A DNA stretch of 64,000 bases from Luscinia megarhynchos (taxonomy: Eukaryota > Chordata > Aves > Passeriformes > Turdidae), in NCBI GenBank assembly GCA_034336665.1, contig CM067592.1:49617783-49681782 (forward strand), written 5' to 3'. Below the pieces are notes generated by a model. The model was not told the DNA's origin. It ran no database searches and saw only the letters and a program-made list of their open reading frames with translations. The translations under genes were made by a program, and so were the position numbers. The first letter of the stretch is position 1; the number at the start of each line of letters is the position of its first letter. Below are positions 25,357 through 36,300 of the stretch, one piece after another.

Positions 25357-27671
25357 ACTTCTGCTGCATGGCTTTTACCTCTATTGCCCTAAGGCTCAAC
25401 TACAGATCTTCTGGGAAATGTCAGTAGATGGACAGGGCTCCCTCTTCTAATTCTTGGTCCTTAAGTGCTTGATGGTTTTTGGAGTGCTGGTGTCTGTGTA
25501 CTGAGTCATTTATCCCCAGTCAGACTGTATTCTATACTACTTTTGCATCTTTTCATGAATAATCTGAAAGTTTCAAAAAAAAAACCCAGTAGCTTCTTGA
25601 AAATGGAAACATCAGAAACCTTCTGGATTGAGTTCTGTGGCTGTACAGTGTGCTTCTTATGCTGTATCATGCCTTGTTTTACACTAACTCAACTCACAAA
25701 GTCCAGTGTTTCCTTAGAGGGAGCCCAGCCCACAGGTAACCCAGAAACTCATATGCTTTTTGGGGCAGTGGGGTATCTGCTCCACCTACATTCAATCCTT
25801 TGTCTTATTGAACCCCACAGTAACCATCAGGGACTGCTCTCTGAAGCGTCCTCAAATGTGGTATTTATACATGGCAGCCACTCATGTCTGGTTTATGTAA
25901 TCTTACCAGGGATGAAATCAGAAGAACCCCATGCTTCTGTCACGTTTAGGTTGCGAAATCACACTCTGAACAGGTGCTGTGCAGTGTGATCCTTGGTGGC
26001 ATGAACAGGGTCTGCTTGCCCCCTGCCCCGGCTGGCTGTGTTTATCTTCCCTTACTTATCTGCCATTTTAGAGTATTGTGACTCAAGATTTTGTGACACT
26101 CCCCCTCCTCCCATGTGGACACCAGCTGCCACCTTCATATGCCAGCAGACATAGGAATGGCAGCAACTTTATCTCACTGGTGCTGGCCAGGGAGAAGTCA
26201 TACTACTGAAATGAAGATGAAACAAAATTAATATAATTCATACTCTGTTGCTGCATCTCCCCAGTGCTGTGGGCTGGCCTTGGTTTTGCTTTCTTCTCAC
26301 TCACCTAGGACTCTGCCAGTGTTGCTTGTTCCCAAGCATGAAACCCAAAGCAAGTGGGGGTGGGAATAGCCAGGTCACCAGCCTGCCCTGACGCTTCCCT
26401 CCCTCCCCAGGGGCATGATATTTTTAAATTTTTTTTTTTTTTTTGTTTTGGTTGGTCGGTTGTTTTTTTTTGCTTTCTTTTTTCCCCTCAGGAAACACTG
26501 ACTTGTCATTTCTAACTTGAATTTCATGTCATTTCCCTTTAATATGATTATCCTTCCTTAACATACTTCATTCTCACAGGTGCTTATAGTACTTCCATGC
26601 ATAAACAAGATTAATGAATGAGATGTATATCCCTTACCCTACATTGTTAATCAAGCTATTTAATAAAATCAAACCAGACATCTGGCCTAGCAATACCTGG
26701 CTGGGCAGCCATCTCTTTTATCAACTTTCTACATTCAGCTGATGGCAAATATTCAGTGCCAGGCACTTAGCAGCCATCTCACCAGTGTCTGCAGGGCAGA
26801 CACAGTTTTTCATATTTGTGATAATCTTGTAATGACTAATGCTGCAGCCTAAAAGAATGCTTAAACATGTTTTTAACTGCATAGGTGCAATTAAGTACCC
26901 TTAATGGTTGTATGACATGACCATATACTTAAGTGCTTTCTAAACTGTAGCTCTCTTGAGGTTTCCATTCTTGTCATACCACACAGCCTCCCAGTTTGTC
27001 ACCCCTTCTTTTCCAGCATGTAAAAACCTCCCATTGGCTTCAGGAATTCTCCAAATGTCCCATGCTATGTGAGATGGGTCTGGAGTTGTGTCCAGGTTCT
27101 CCCTGGGAGAGCTGTAAGACAGTCCCTGTTCAGCACCACCAGTAACCACTGCAGGCATTTCTGCCCCCATCCTACTTGCCAGGGATGGACTTTGCTCCTT
27201 TCTGGGCTCCCATGTCTGTTTCCTGGTGTTACTGCCTGGCTGCACCCTCTTCTAGAATGAACAGGCAGCGGCTGAGCCAGGACAAGGTCCATCTCCAAGG
27301 TTTTTGGCTTTTGCAGAGGGTGTTGTGAACCTTCCTTTTCCTTGAGGAATTGTCTGCCTCCCCAGCTGAGCCAGGGATGGGCATGCAGCCTGGCTTTGGT
27401 GCTATGTGTGGCTTGGAGGCTGTCAGTTTACCTTGCACCCTCCAGAAGCATCCAAGAGCAGTAATTCCCTTAATAACACCCTTGATACTGAACATCATTT
27501 GGGACCTGCCTACGATATCTCATGAGGTATGTGCACATGAAGCAGATGGGGTCTCTGCATGCTGCTGGACTCCTGTGTCCTGTGTGCCAGCCTAGGACCC
27601 TGCTCATGACATAGCCTATGAAACTGCAGCCTCCTGGACATGGCTGCACAAAGACAGGTGCAGAAATCAGT
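25357..27671. other. Intergenic DNA with a T-rich tract
   Basis: A T-rich, interrupted tract lies at about 26424-26486. An unexplained 101-codon minus-strand open frame lies at 26940-27245. No gene was recognised. Confidence 0.5.
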
Positions 27672-28061
27672 TGTGAGCCACAGCGGTGGAGCAGATGTCA
27701 GGGAAAAGGGCAACCCTATGCTGTGGCCATTACAGGCCCAGGGGGAATCTTAAAGGGTTTTTCCAGTCTAGCTTTCTCAGGCTCAGCTAGGATTTTTCCC
27801 AAGCTAGAGGCTTTTCTCTGCTGTAAACATAAGAGAAAGAATTATAACAAAGATGAACACCTGCTGGATCTGTGAGAAAGCCTGGGACAAGAGGTGTCTC
27901 CTCCTCTGACCAATGAACTGTCTGTATTTTGTTATGCACGAAGTGTCTTATTTAAAGCAATGGCTTCCTTCAATAAACTGTTCTTTCTGTTCTTTCTTGC
28001 ACCATGCAAGAGAACGCCAGGTTACTGTGTCCTTTCGCCTCCCCGTAACTGCTATACAGCA
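27672..28061 (+). mobile_element. Probable solo LTR of a different endogenous retrovirus type
   Basis: It starts TGTGAGCCACAGCGG and ends near GCTATACAGCA. It has an AATAAA signal (in CAATAAACTGTTCTTTC) followed by T-rich sequence and ACCATGCAAGAGAACGCC, the layout of a retroviral R-U5 region. No retroviral coding sequence was recognised beside it and no target-site duplication was found. It is unrelated to the four ERVL-type copies above. Boundaries are approximate. Confidence 0.5.
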
Positions 28062-30829
28062 ACACTACGCTGCTGCAGCGCAGTGGGAGAAGGCAACAGC
28101 ATCTTCTCCCAGCTATTGCAAGCTGATCTGGATGTGCCTTTGATCTGTGTCTTTGGTGTCTGCCTGGAAAATGCAGACATGCCCCCAGCACCTGCAAGCA
28201 TAACCTGTATCTGTAAAATGAAAAGCATGGCCAAGGAGTGCAAGAAGAAGGGATGGCAAGGCAAGGTGACACAGTAGCAGCTGAAGGAGTTCTCAGCTCT
28301 GCAGGGCTGCCACTGTGTGTTGCAGAGGCTGCCAGCCCTGCCTGCACTGGCAAGTGCAGAGCTTCATCACTCTTCACACTGTGCCTCCCTCCCAGCCAGT
28401 GAGGCTGCTGGCTTCACATCCAATGAATCCTGGTGACTTTGGAGTTAGCTGCAAAAAAATCATGCCACTCCCAACTGAGAAGGAAGTACTAAAGCCAAGC
28501 TATTAAAAACAAAGTGAAATAAATGGACGCAGCTAGGAGGGGAGAGGAAGGGAAGGCATGACTAAGAGGCAGCCAGGAAAGCCCTGGATTTGTTTGTGGG
28601 GAATAGATGAGCTGGGAGTGGTGACTGCTGCGATTGTTCTTTGCCACCTGGTTGCATAATGTCAGACTGATTTCCAGCGGCTGCTGGGATAAAGCATGGC
28701 AAAATTGTCATCAAGGAGAGAAGAGCACTGAGAGGTGATCCGGGGTCCTCACCATGCTCTTGGCCTGCTCTGTGGTGCAGTGTCACAGTGACAGCCTGCC
28801 CCTGCCCAGCAGCCTCCTTTCCTGGCCTTTGCCGTGCACGCAGGCTCCGGGCCCAAACAGTACTGGTGCCGGTCTGGGCTTGACGACACTGCCATAGCCT
28901 CAAAGCTTCTGGAGACAGAGACTGAGAACTTGAGGACAATCTATTCAGCAGGTGTTGGCTGCAAATGAAAATTTGAAGGAGGAAGATTCACACTCAGCAA
29001 AGATACTAGACTGAAGAGATTAAGGTTAGTGCTGATCCACTGAGCTATCAATTAGGTGTGCAGATGACATCTGCAGAAGGGCTATCATTTATAAAGATGA
29101 TAATCATGCTTAAATCTCAATCACTTAAAATCTGCAGCACCTTGGGGGAGAAGGAAGGGGTCACCTGACCCATAAAATGGGAAGATTTGAAGTGACTTTC
29201 TTGTGGTGGCACAATCTGCCACTGTCTGAGAGAAACTCAAGCATCCTCTTCACCAGGCTGTGCATGGTATTTCTTACAGCACAAAGTGGTCACACTGGTC
29301 CATCTCCAGGAGGGACATCTGGCAGGATGGACAAGCCTGCTCTGAAGAATCATGTCCATCAGCTTGTGAAGAGCATCACCTTTTGTAGTGCTCCAAGCTC
29401 AGCAGGGAGCGGTGGCATGCCCACAGGTCTTGACATTGGCAGGCACTAGCAATACATCAGGCTAGAAAGCCAGGGTAATGGAAATCAGCCCTGCTCCTGG
29501 GAGAGGAGCTTGCTGTAAATGGGATGGATACTCGAAGAAGTGCTCTGCATCATGTCCATGAGTGGAAATAACTTAGAAAAACAGATCAATAATGATACTG
29601 CATATTCCACCTGGCTTGCCAGCGGGTACTGCAATTCCTGTCTCTTGCTGCTGGAAATGTGTGGTCAGGGTATGTTCTCCCAGAAAAGAATGTGCAGTGC
29701 GGTAAAAGCAGCAGGGATCCTTTCCACAGTGAGGATCCAAACTGCTCTAAGACAGCTCAGAGATGCTCAAACAGTTCCTGCGCTGAGACGCAAAAGAGAT
29801 CTCTGGCCAGGCTGTCAAAGTGTAAGGGTGACTCCTCATGTTGACACAGCTGCTGGCACACACTAACCCATGTGCCCCCCCATGAGACCAGAGTCAACAC
29901 TCAAACATTTCCCAGTGTACTTCCAAGCAGAGAGACATAGGTGTCAGTAGACTCCTTTTGGAGTTTTATCTTGTTCAATGGTCACAACAAGGAAAACAGG
30001 GCCAGGGAAAGAGCCTGTTCTCACCACACTTCCCTTTAAATTAGGCAGTTCTCGTGTTTCTAGAGCATGCACAAGATCCGAGTCCATATGCACAGGCTGT
30101 TCCCACTCAGGATTTTTACCCATATTTCAAGTACTGCACGTCTGAGATACAAATTTATATCTTTTCTCTAAGTCACACATTAAGTTTCAGGGCTTCATTA
30201 GCAACACTCAGTAACCTGACACCACCTTTTGAGTTGCTGGCCAAGGAGAAGGCCTTCAAAGATTGCCCACATTTTGCATTTATAAGTCTCCACTTACGCC
30301 TGTGTATCCAGACATCGACAGGCTTACAACATTATCTCCAAAAACTTCACATCCTAAATCTTTTGCCTGTTAAATCATATGAGCTCTTTGTTAGTAGGAG
30401 TGGTGTTTGAGTTAAAATTTTTCCTTTCTGCTACAGTCATTCTTTACTTCCTTTCTCTAGAAATATGAGCATTTCCATACCTTTAAAAATGCCAGTACTG
30501 GTGCAGAATAAAACAAATAGTATCTCCATCAGTGGTGAGTGAAGCAGGTCTTAATCTGTCTCTTTTTGTCAGTGGTAAATTTGGTCTTTACTGGTTTAAA
30601 AATACGCCATAGCCAAAAAAAGGATTAGAAAAATGAGGTGCTAACTGCATTTTTATCTGCAGACCAAACCTAGACTATTCCACCACAATCTTTTAAGATT
30701 GCTGGCAATAATTTTGTTTTTCGCTTGAGTGGAAGTCTATTTCTGTAGTCTTTGCCAGCAGATCCTAAAGGGTAGTTTAATATAATTGTTGTGAGGGTTT
30801 ACAAAAAAAATACAATGTTGCTTCTATAT
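28062..30829. other. Intergenic DNA immediately downstream of SVEP1
   Basis: No gene, CR1 or LTR signature was recognised. Open frames here (for example 28562-28939 minus) have no recognisable motif. Confidence 0.5.
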
Positions 30830-30850
30830 AGGTACTAAACAGGGTGCAAC

Positions 30851-30856
30851 TTTATT
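30851..30856 (-). terminator. Candidate polyadenylation signal 3 (AATAAA)
   Basis: TGTAAATAAAG on the minus strand is followed 40-60 bp downstream by an eight-T run. If used, the 3'UTR would be about 2.5 kb. Confidence 0.35.
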
Positions 30857-31624
30857 TACAGTGTAAAGTGCATCACATGGGAGTCGTTTAAAACACACAA
30901 CAAGCGGTGACATAAATGACAATACAGTACTGGGTAGGGAGGGGAAAGTATTCCAGCAAGTATCAAAACATCATCAATAGCACTAATATGACAGCCTCTA
31001 GTTTCAGCTATTCTGTCCTAACACCACATCTCCTTACAAAACGTGTTGACTGGGTTGATCCTGGGACTCCATGTACTAGTCACTAGTGTGAAGCTGGGGT
31101 GCTAAAAGCTATTCTGCAGCCCTAAACTCTCCAGCAACGTCCTGCCAGACACAAGCACTCTCCTCACCACTGCTGTTCTGCTCTGGAGATGGCCAGAGTC
31201 AGAGGGCACACCAGAGAAGCACACTGGAAAAGGGACAAAACCATGAGAATCACATATAAATAAAGATCTGCTTTTCTCACCTATGCACTCTTTCCCTTGA
31301 GAAGTCCCGTGTTGCTCACTGCAGCTTCCCTTCATTTGCTATTAAGGCAGCAAGGAAGTCAAGGAACAACGTGCCTACAAACGGTGGTGACTGTGTGTTG
31401 AAATGCGGACATTACTTACTGAACACTAACTTCAGTCAAAGCTGGAAACATCGATGGCTGTGCAGCTGGGAGACACAAGATATTTGCTACGTGTTAGCAG
31501 AGTCCATTAGAAAAAGAAGGTTGCGGGAGCTAAAACCATAACTCTTCAGCTGGTTGCAGCTCCCACTGGGAAGGAATCTACATTCACATTAATCTGATCC
31601 CCCTAATGACTCCTATTCTTTTGC

Positions 31625-31644
31625 TTTTTTTTTTTTTTTTTTTT
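31625..31644 (+). repeat. Homopolymer run of 20 T
   Basis: An uninterrupted T-run in the candidate SVEP1 3'UTR; it reads as A20 on the transcript strand and could cause internal oligo-dT priming. Confidence 0.95.
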
Positions 31645-31930
31645 CCCTTTTAATTGGCTGAAAGCTCTTGATGGCTGACAACTTTGCTTGTTTCTTTCTT
31701 CCCCTTTTCTGGTCTTGCTAACAGCCATTAGTTATGTGTCAGTTTTTACTAGAGCCCTGTTACTGTAACTGTGAGCTCATTTTGGTGTCCTATCACTTTC
31801 CTGTATCAAGGTTCATGCATTAAAGGAAGGTACATCCATGAAAGGGGATGGGGCAGTTGTGCACACTTTTAGTCTGGAGGGTCGCTAAGCAGGAATAGGA
31901 AGCTACAGAAAGTAAAATTTAGTTCTCCTT

Positions 31931-31936
31931 TTTATT
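31931..31936 (-). terminator. Candidate polyadenylation signal 2 (AATAAA)
   Basis: AATAAA on the minus strand lies about 90 bp past signal 1, in the context GGAAATAAAAAGG. It could be a tandem alternative site. Confidence 0.35.
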
Positions 31937-32022
31937 TCCCAATGATAACTGCAAATTACACTTTTCTGTTATTTTTTTTGAAAAACAGAGATTCTGATGA
32001 ATGACTCTCAGGTTCTAAGACC

Positions 32023-32028
32023 TTTATT
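32023..32028 (-). terminator. Candidate polyadenylation signal 1 (AATAAA)
   Basis: AATAAA on the minus strand lies about 1.3 kb past the SVEP1 stop codon. The downstream minus-strand sequence to 31970 contains T-rich and GT-containing stretches, as expected for a cleavage-site downstream element. Confidence 0.45.
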
Positions 32029-33349
32029 CACGGATCAGACGTTTTGCTAACTGGCGACAATTACCAAACACATGATTTTGAAAAATGCATGTGATTTCTG
32101 CCTTGTAATTCCACCACTCTACTTAATCATAAATTTTAACATTTCAATTCATCAGAGCATGACTTAATGATGGCGCTTGTCAGTATTTTCCTCAGACAAA
32201 ACGGGATTACCAGTCTGAGAAGGAAAAATCTGATAATGTGTGCTCTCAGTATTTCTCAGTCAGCTGAGCATTTCTGCCCATGTGTGATCTCAAGAGAGGC
32301 CTTTTCCAGTTTTTTGAGGATTCTGCATAACAACACTGCAATCTTTTGGCAAACAGATAGCAAACTTTCACCTGTAAACCTAACTGGTGTGTTCTCTCTC
32401 CATCTCAGGGGCAGTTAAATATTGGGACCCAAATCTCAGACATCAAAAACATTCACCTAGCAGATAGCTGCTAGTTATGTAGTTCATTTATATAGAAAAG
32501 GGATGGCGGTTCCAGGCAGATGGTGAGTTCCACAGCAAATGGAAAGTGCAAGTTTCAGAGATCCACCTGTTTCCTACTGCTGGATCCTGGATTATCCAGC
32601 TTAGAGCTATACCTGAACAGCCTGTAGGGCAAAAACTCCAAAGGTGCTTGTTGACTAGACTTGATCCATTCTTCTCTGAATGAGATTATGTTCCCTCCTC
32701 ATCTCTTTTACTAAGAAATCTCAGGTAAAACTCATGCTGATGCCTCCCATTAAGTCACTCTCCAATGAAAGTAATGTCACATAAACTACACTACAGAATC
32801 TTCTTCTTATGCTCATCAGAAATTGTGGTTACAATATAGACCTTGTTGTATGCTGTTATAATTTTATCAACTGAAGTTCAGAGATAGGCCCAATGCTGAG
32901 TTTAGTGGTTCATTCAGTGTAACACTCTTTACTGTTGAGTTGCTGGACAGCAGTATGCTTTGGCAGCTGGTAAGCAGAATTGCCATACTCTGTTTAATCA
33001 TGGTTAGCAGTATAGTACTGTTTAATTAGCTGACTTAATGTAAGAAATGGGAGGGACTTCACTTTAAACAACCACTTCCTCAGTGGACTGTAGGAATCTT
33101 TACATTTGTATGTGTATGTGTGTATGACACCTGCATAGCAGCATATATTTAATAATACTTTTATAAATGAAAAATACAGAGGATTTCTTTAAAAATTGAA
33201 AGATGTATCACAAAATAAAATACTAAACAAGGGAACTGGGGAAGGGTGGGGGAAGGGAAACAATGGATTTGATTTACAATGCATTAGAATCCAAGCCCTG
33301 GTGCCTAGGCTGAAGAAAGATATCTGAATGTAGAATTGCTGCTCTGATG

Positions 33350-33380
33350 TTAAAAGGGATAGAATCCAGCCTTCCGTTTC
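33350..33380 (-). CDS. SVEP1: SVEP1 terminal coding exon o: basic tail and stop codon
   Basis: The acceptor GATGCAG precedes 33380. The first G completes Arg (AG|G), then KRKAGFYPF and TAA at 33352-33350. The basic tail matches the RKRRTGF-like end of mammalian SVEP1, which allowed this 31-nt coding part to be found; the avian reading continues three residues (YPF) further. Confidence 0.9.
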
Positions 33381-36300
33381 CTGCATCAAAAAACCCAAAC
33401 AAAATAAAATCAGTGGTGTGCTGAACATACCTAATGATCAACAGTGAGGCACAAGACGATACTGTCTGAAAGTGTTATCAAGGATTAGAATGCCACAGCT
33501 CAAAGAGGGGGAGAGGGTGGGCATGGGGAATAGAGATACCTCACATTTAATTTTAATCATGGCTCATCAGAGAGTAGCTTGCAACTAGTGTTGTTCTGCA
33601 TGCTGATAAAGACTTTGGGACATTTCAGCTTCCCCTTATAAATCCACACCCTGTTAACCTGCAGCAGGGAATCTCTGCTATCATGTCATTTGCCTGTACT
33701 ATTCTAGAATTCTCAGAAAGGTATCATACCCCATAAAGACCCACAAGTAACTGGTGCCAAAGCTTAACAAAATGTGAAACATCTCAGAGCCCAATAAAGA
33801 AGCCAAGAATAGTCTGGTTTGGAAATAGCCTGAAACTTTGCTTTGCCTCTCATGAGATAAACTCTACTACTTTTGGCTATAATGCCCACTAGATTTGGGC
33901 TTCTCTGCTTCATGTCCTAAATGGAAATACTACCAGACTTCAGATGTATACCTTCCAGCCTGAAGCTGAAAGATACTGTTTGTTGGCAATACATTTAAGT
34001 TGCTTCACTGTGGCATATATCATCACAGCTGACAAATGAAAATTATTTGGACCATAATTTCTCAGTCAAGCATCTCTTCTACAGCTTTAAGATAAACTGT
34101 ATATCAGAGAGATACAAAGGAATGTCTGTCACTATCCACCCAGAAAGAAGAACAGAAAAAATTACAATGTCACAGGCTTCATCTGTTCCCTGCAGAAAAA
34201 CATTAATATTCATGTGGTTCTTATTTAGCTCTCCAGGATAATGACCACTGTGCTTAGCAGGAGCCTGTGTGAGTTGAGATATATACATTTTTTCTATCAT
34301 GGCCTTAGAGCTGCCAGGAGATTTGAACTGGGACTTGCCTCAGAGGCACCTTGTTGTACTCTTTAAAAGACTACATCATTCAACACTGGGTGTAAGATGA
34401 CTTATTATTTATGACAACTGTTGCATGACCCCAGTCTTGAACATGGACCCAGCTGAAATATATACAGTTCAAAATGAACACTAGTAAACAGTAAGCCACC
34501 AAAATTTCACAAAGAACATTCTGTATTACATGTCAGAACCCCACTTCCATTTAATGAAAAACCAGTCTAAATGTTGTGGGTTTACCTGTCTGCTTACATG
34601 TAAAGATACAATTTTCGGAGTTTTCTGCGAGTTTGGCAACGATTTTGCTAAGTACTCTCTTAAAGTCTTTACATATTGCCCGTAAATCTTGAGGCATCTA
34701 AAGGTTACTGATTTACAGAATCTAGAGATGCGCAAAACCTTAAAATTATTTGCTTATTCTTCAGATTTAGCGTTCAGTAGGGTGTGATCCAGCCTAGCTG
34801 TGGGACATGCTTAGTGACTCTTACCTAGAGCAGTCAGGTCCAGTCCAGGAAGAGGGGCAGTAGCACCGATTTGGTCGTATGCACTTCCCACCATTTAAGC
34901 AAGGCAACTGGCAAACAGCTGCACACAAACACACACAAATTTGCATTAATGAGCACATCCACAACAAGCTGATTTAGTAGCAGGGCACTGAAAATCCATC
35001 CTGCCCTATTCTGTTAAGAATGGGAAGAGCAGCCTGAGAAGCATACGTCTGCCAAATGTGATTTGACTCCATCTACTACTTTTACTGTCTGATACATTGT
35101 ATGAGCCGCATGAAAAAGCCAGTATGTAATTTTAAACTGCCTTTAAAATTCTGCTGTTTTTTATTCCAATTAAGACAACAGAGGAACACATGCAGAAGCA
35201 GGAAGGAGAATTAAAAGAACCATAAGATGAACAGGAGAACAGGAATAAAATGTAGATTATTTTTTTTAAAAAGAAATGTGACAGCTTAACCCTAGCCAGA
35301 ACAAGCAGACACCAGACGTGACAAAAAAGAATAGAAAGAGAGCATGAGCAGAGGAAGCTGAAGTTCAGAAAGCCATGTGCAGATCAAGAGCTAGCAAGGA
35401 GTAAGACTTCATGCAATGGCATCTGTATGGAGAGAAAGAAAAGAAGCAGAGAATGACAGTAAGGTCCTGGAAGACACTGGATAGCCCTAAGAAGTTAGAC
35501 TAGGTGCAAGAGGGCACTAAAAAAAAACCTTGTCTGCCTTACAGGTCATGCTGAGCCTGGTTGGACATGCTTTTGTGTTACAGTCTAACCCAAGGGTATC
35601 AAGTAACCAAACAAAAGTCAAAGTTTCAAGTCTTCCTATCAATTTTGAGATTGAAAGGTAAAGAACCACACAGTTTATAGAACCAGTTTAGGTATACACT
35701 TAGTGAGGTCCTTCAAACACAGACATTTATATTGCAGGAAAGATGTGAATACTTTAAAGCAGATAATGCCATATGGAGAGGACAGACCTAAAGATACTAG
35801 TGAGGACAAAGGTTGGGTAATGTTTTTGCAAGGAATATGCATCAGGAAGCACTGATTATTATGGAATTACAGGAAATGGAAATGAGTAGTCACAGGAATG
35901 CAAAAAACCTACGCCAACTCCTCTGGGCCAAACAAGAACAAACAATGGCAGGAGGTTATAGTGATAGGCCATCCATATACAATTAAGTGAACCAAGTACA
36001 TAATATTGAAAATTACTTCTGGTTTTGGAATGAAGCATATGACCAAAACACCTTTAGCTTCACTGAAGTATTTCTCCATCACAGCAAAATGTCAATATCA
36101 GTAGCTGAAACAAGAAGTGATTAAAAAACTTCATAAGCAGTGTTTATGATGCAGATGCAGTTGTTCACTATAATTTTCCCTTTAGCTACTGAAAAGCAAG
36201 TCAAGCCTGTACAGATTTGAATTGCTGACCAAAAAGCGAAGGAGCCATCTATCCTCCTCAAGCACCAATTATAGCTACAAAGCCTGTGAAATATGAGAGG

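Larger units (their letters stand above)
30830..33349 (-). other. SVEP1: SVEP1 3' untranslated region (maximum extent, end uncertain)
   Basis: This is the sequence after the stop codon, in the same terminal exon. No splice donor is needed. The right-hand limit is set by the stop codon; the left-hand limit is set here by the farthest of three AATAAA signals (32028-32023, 31936-31931, 30856-30851). If an earlier signal is used, everything left of about 32.0 kb is intergenic. A 20-T run at 31625-31644 reads as poly(A) on the transcript strand. No LTR or CR1 was recognised in it. Confidence 0.5.

Noticed and set aside
31102..31335. Minus-strand open frame of 77 codons as SVEP1 terminal exon
   Set aside because: Its end (LQNSF) does not resemble the conserved basic tail. 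A tiny exon at 33380-33350 with correct phase and RKRKAGF fits instead.
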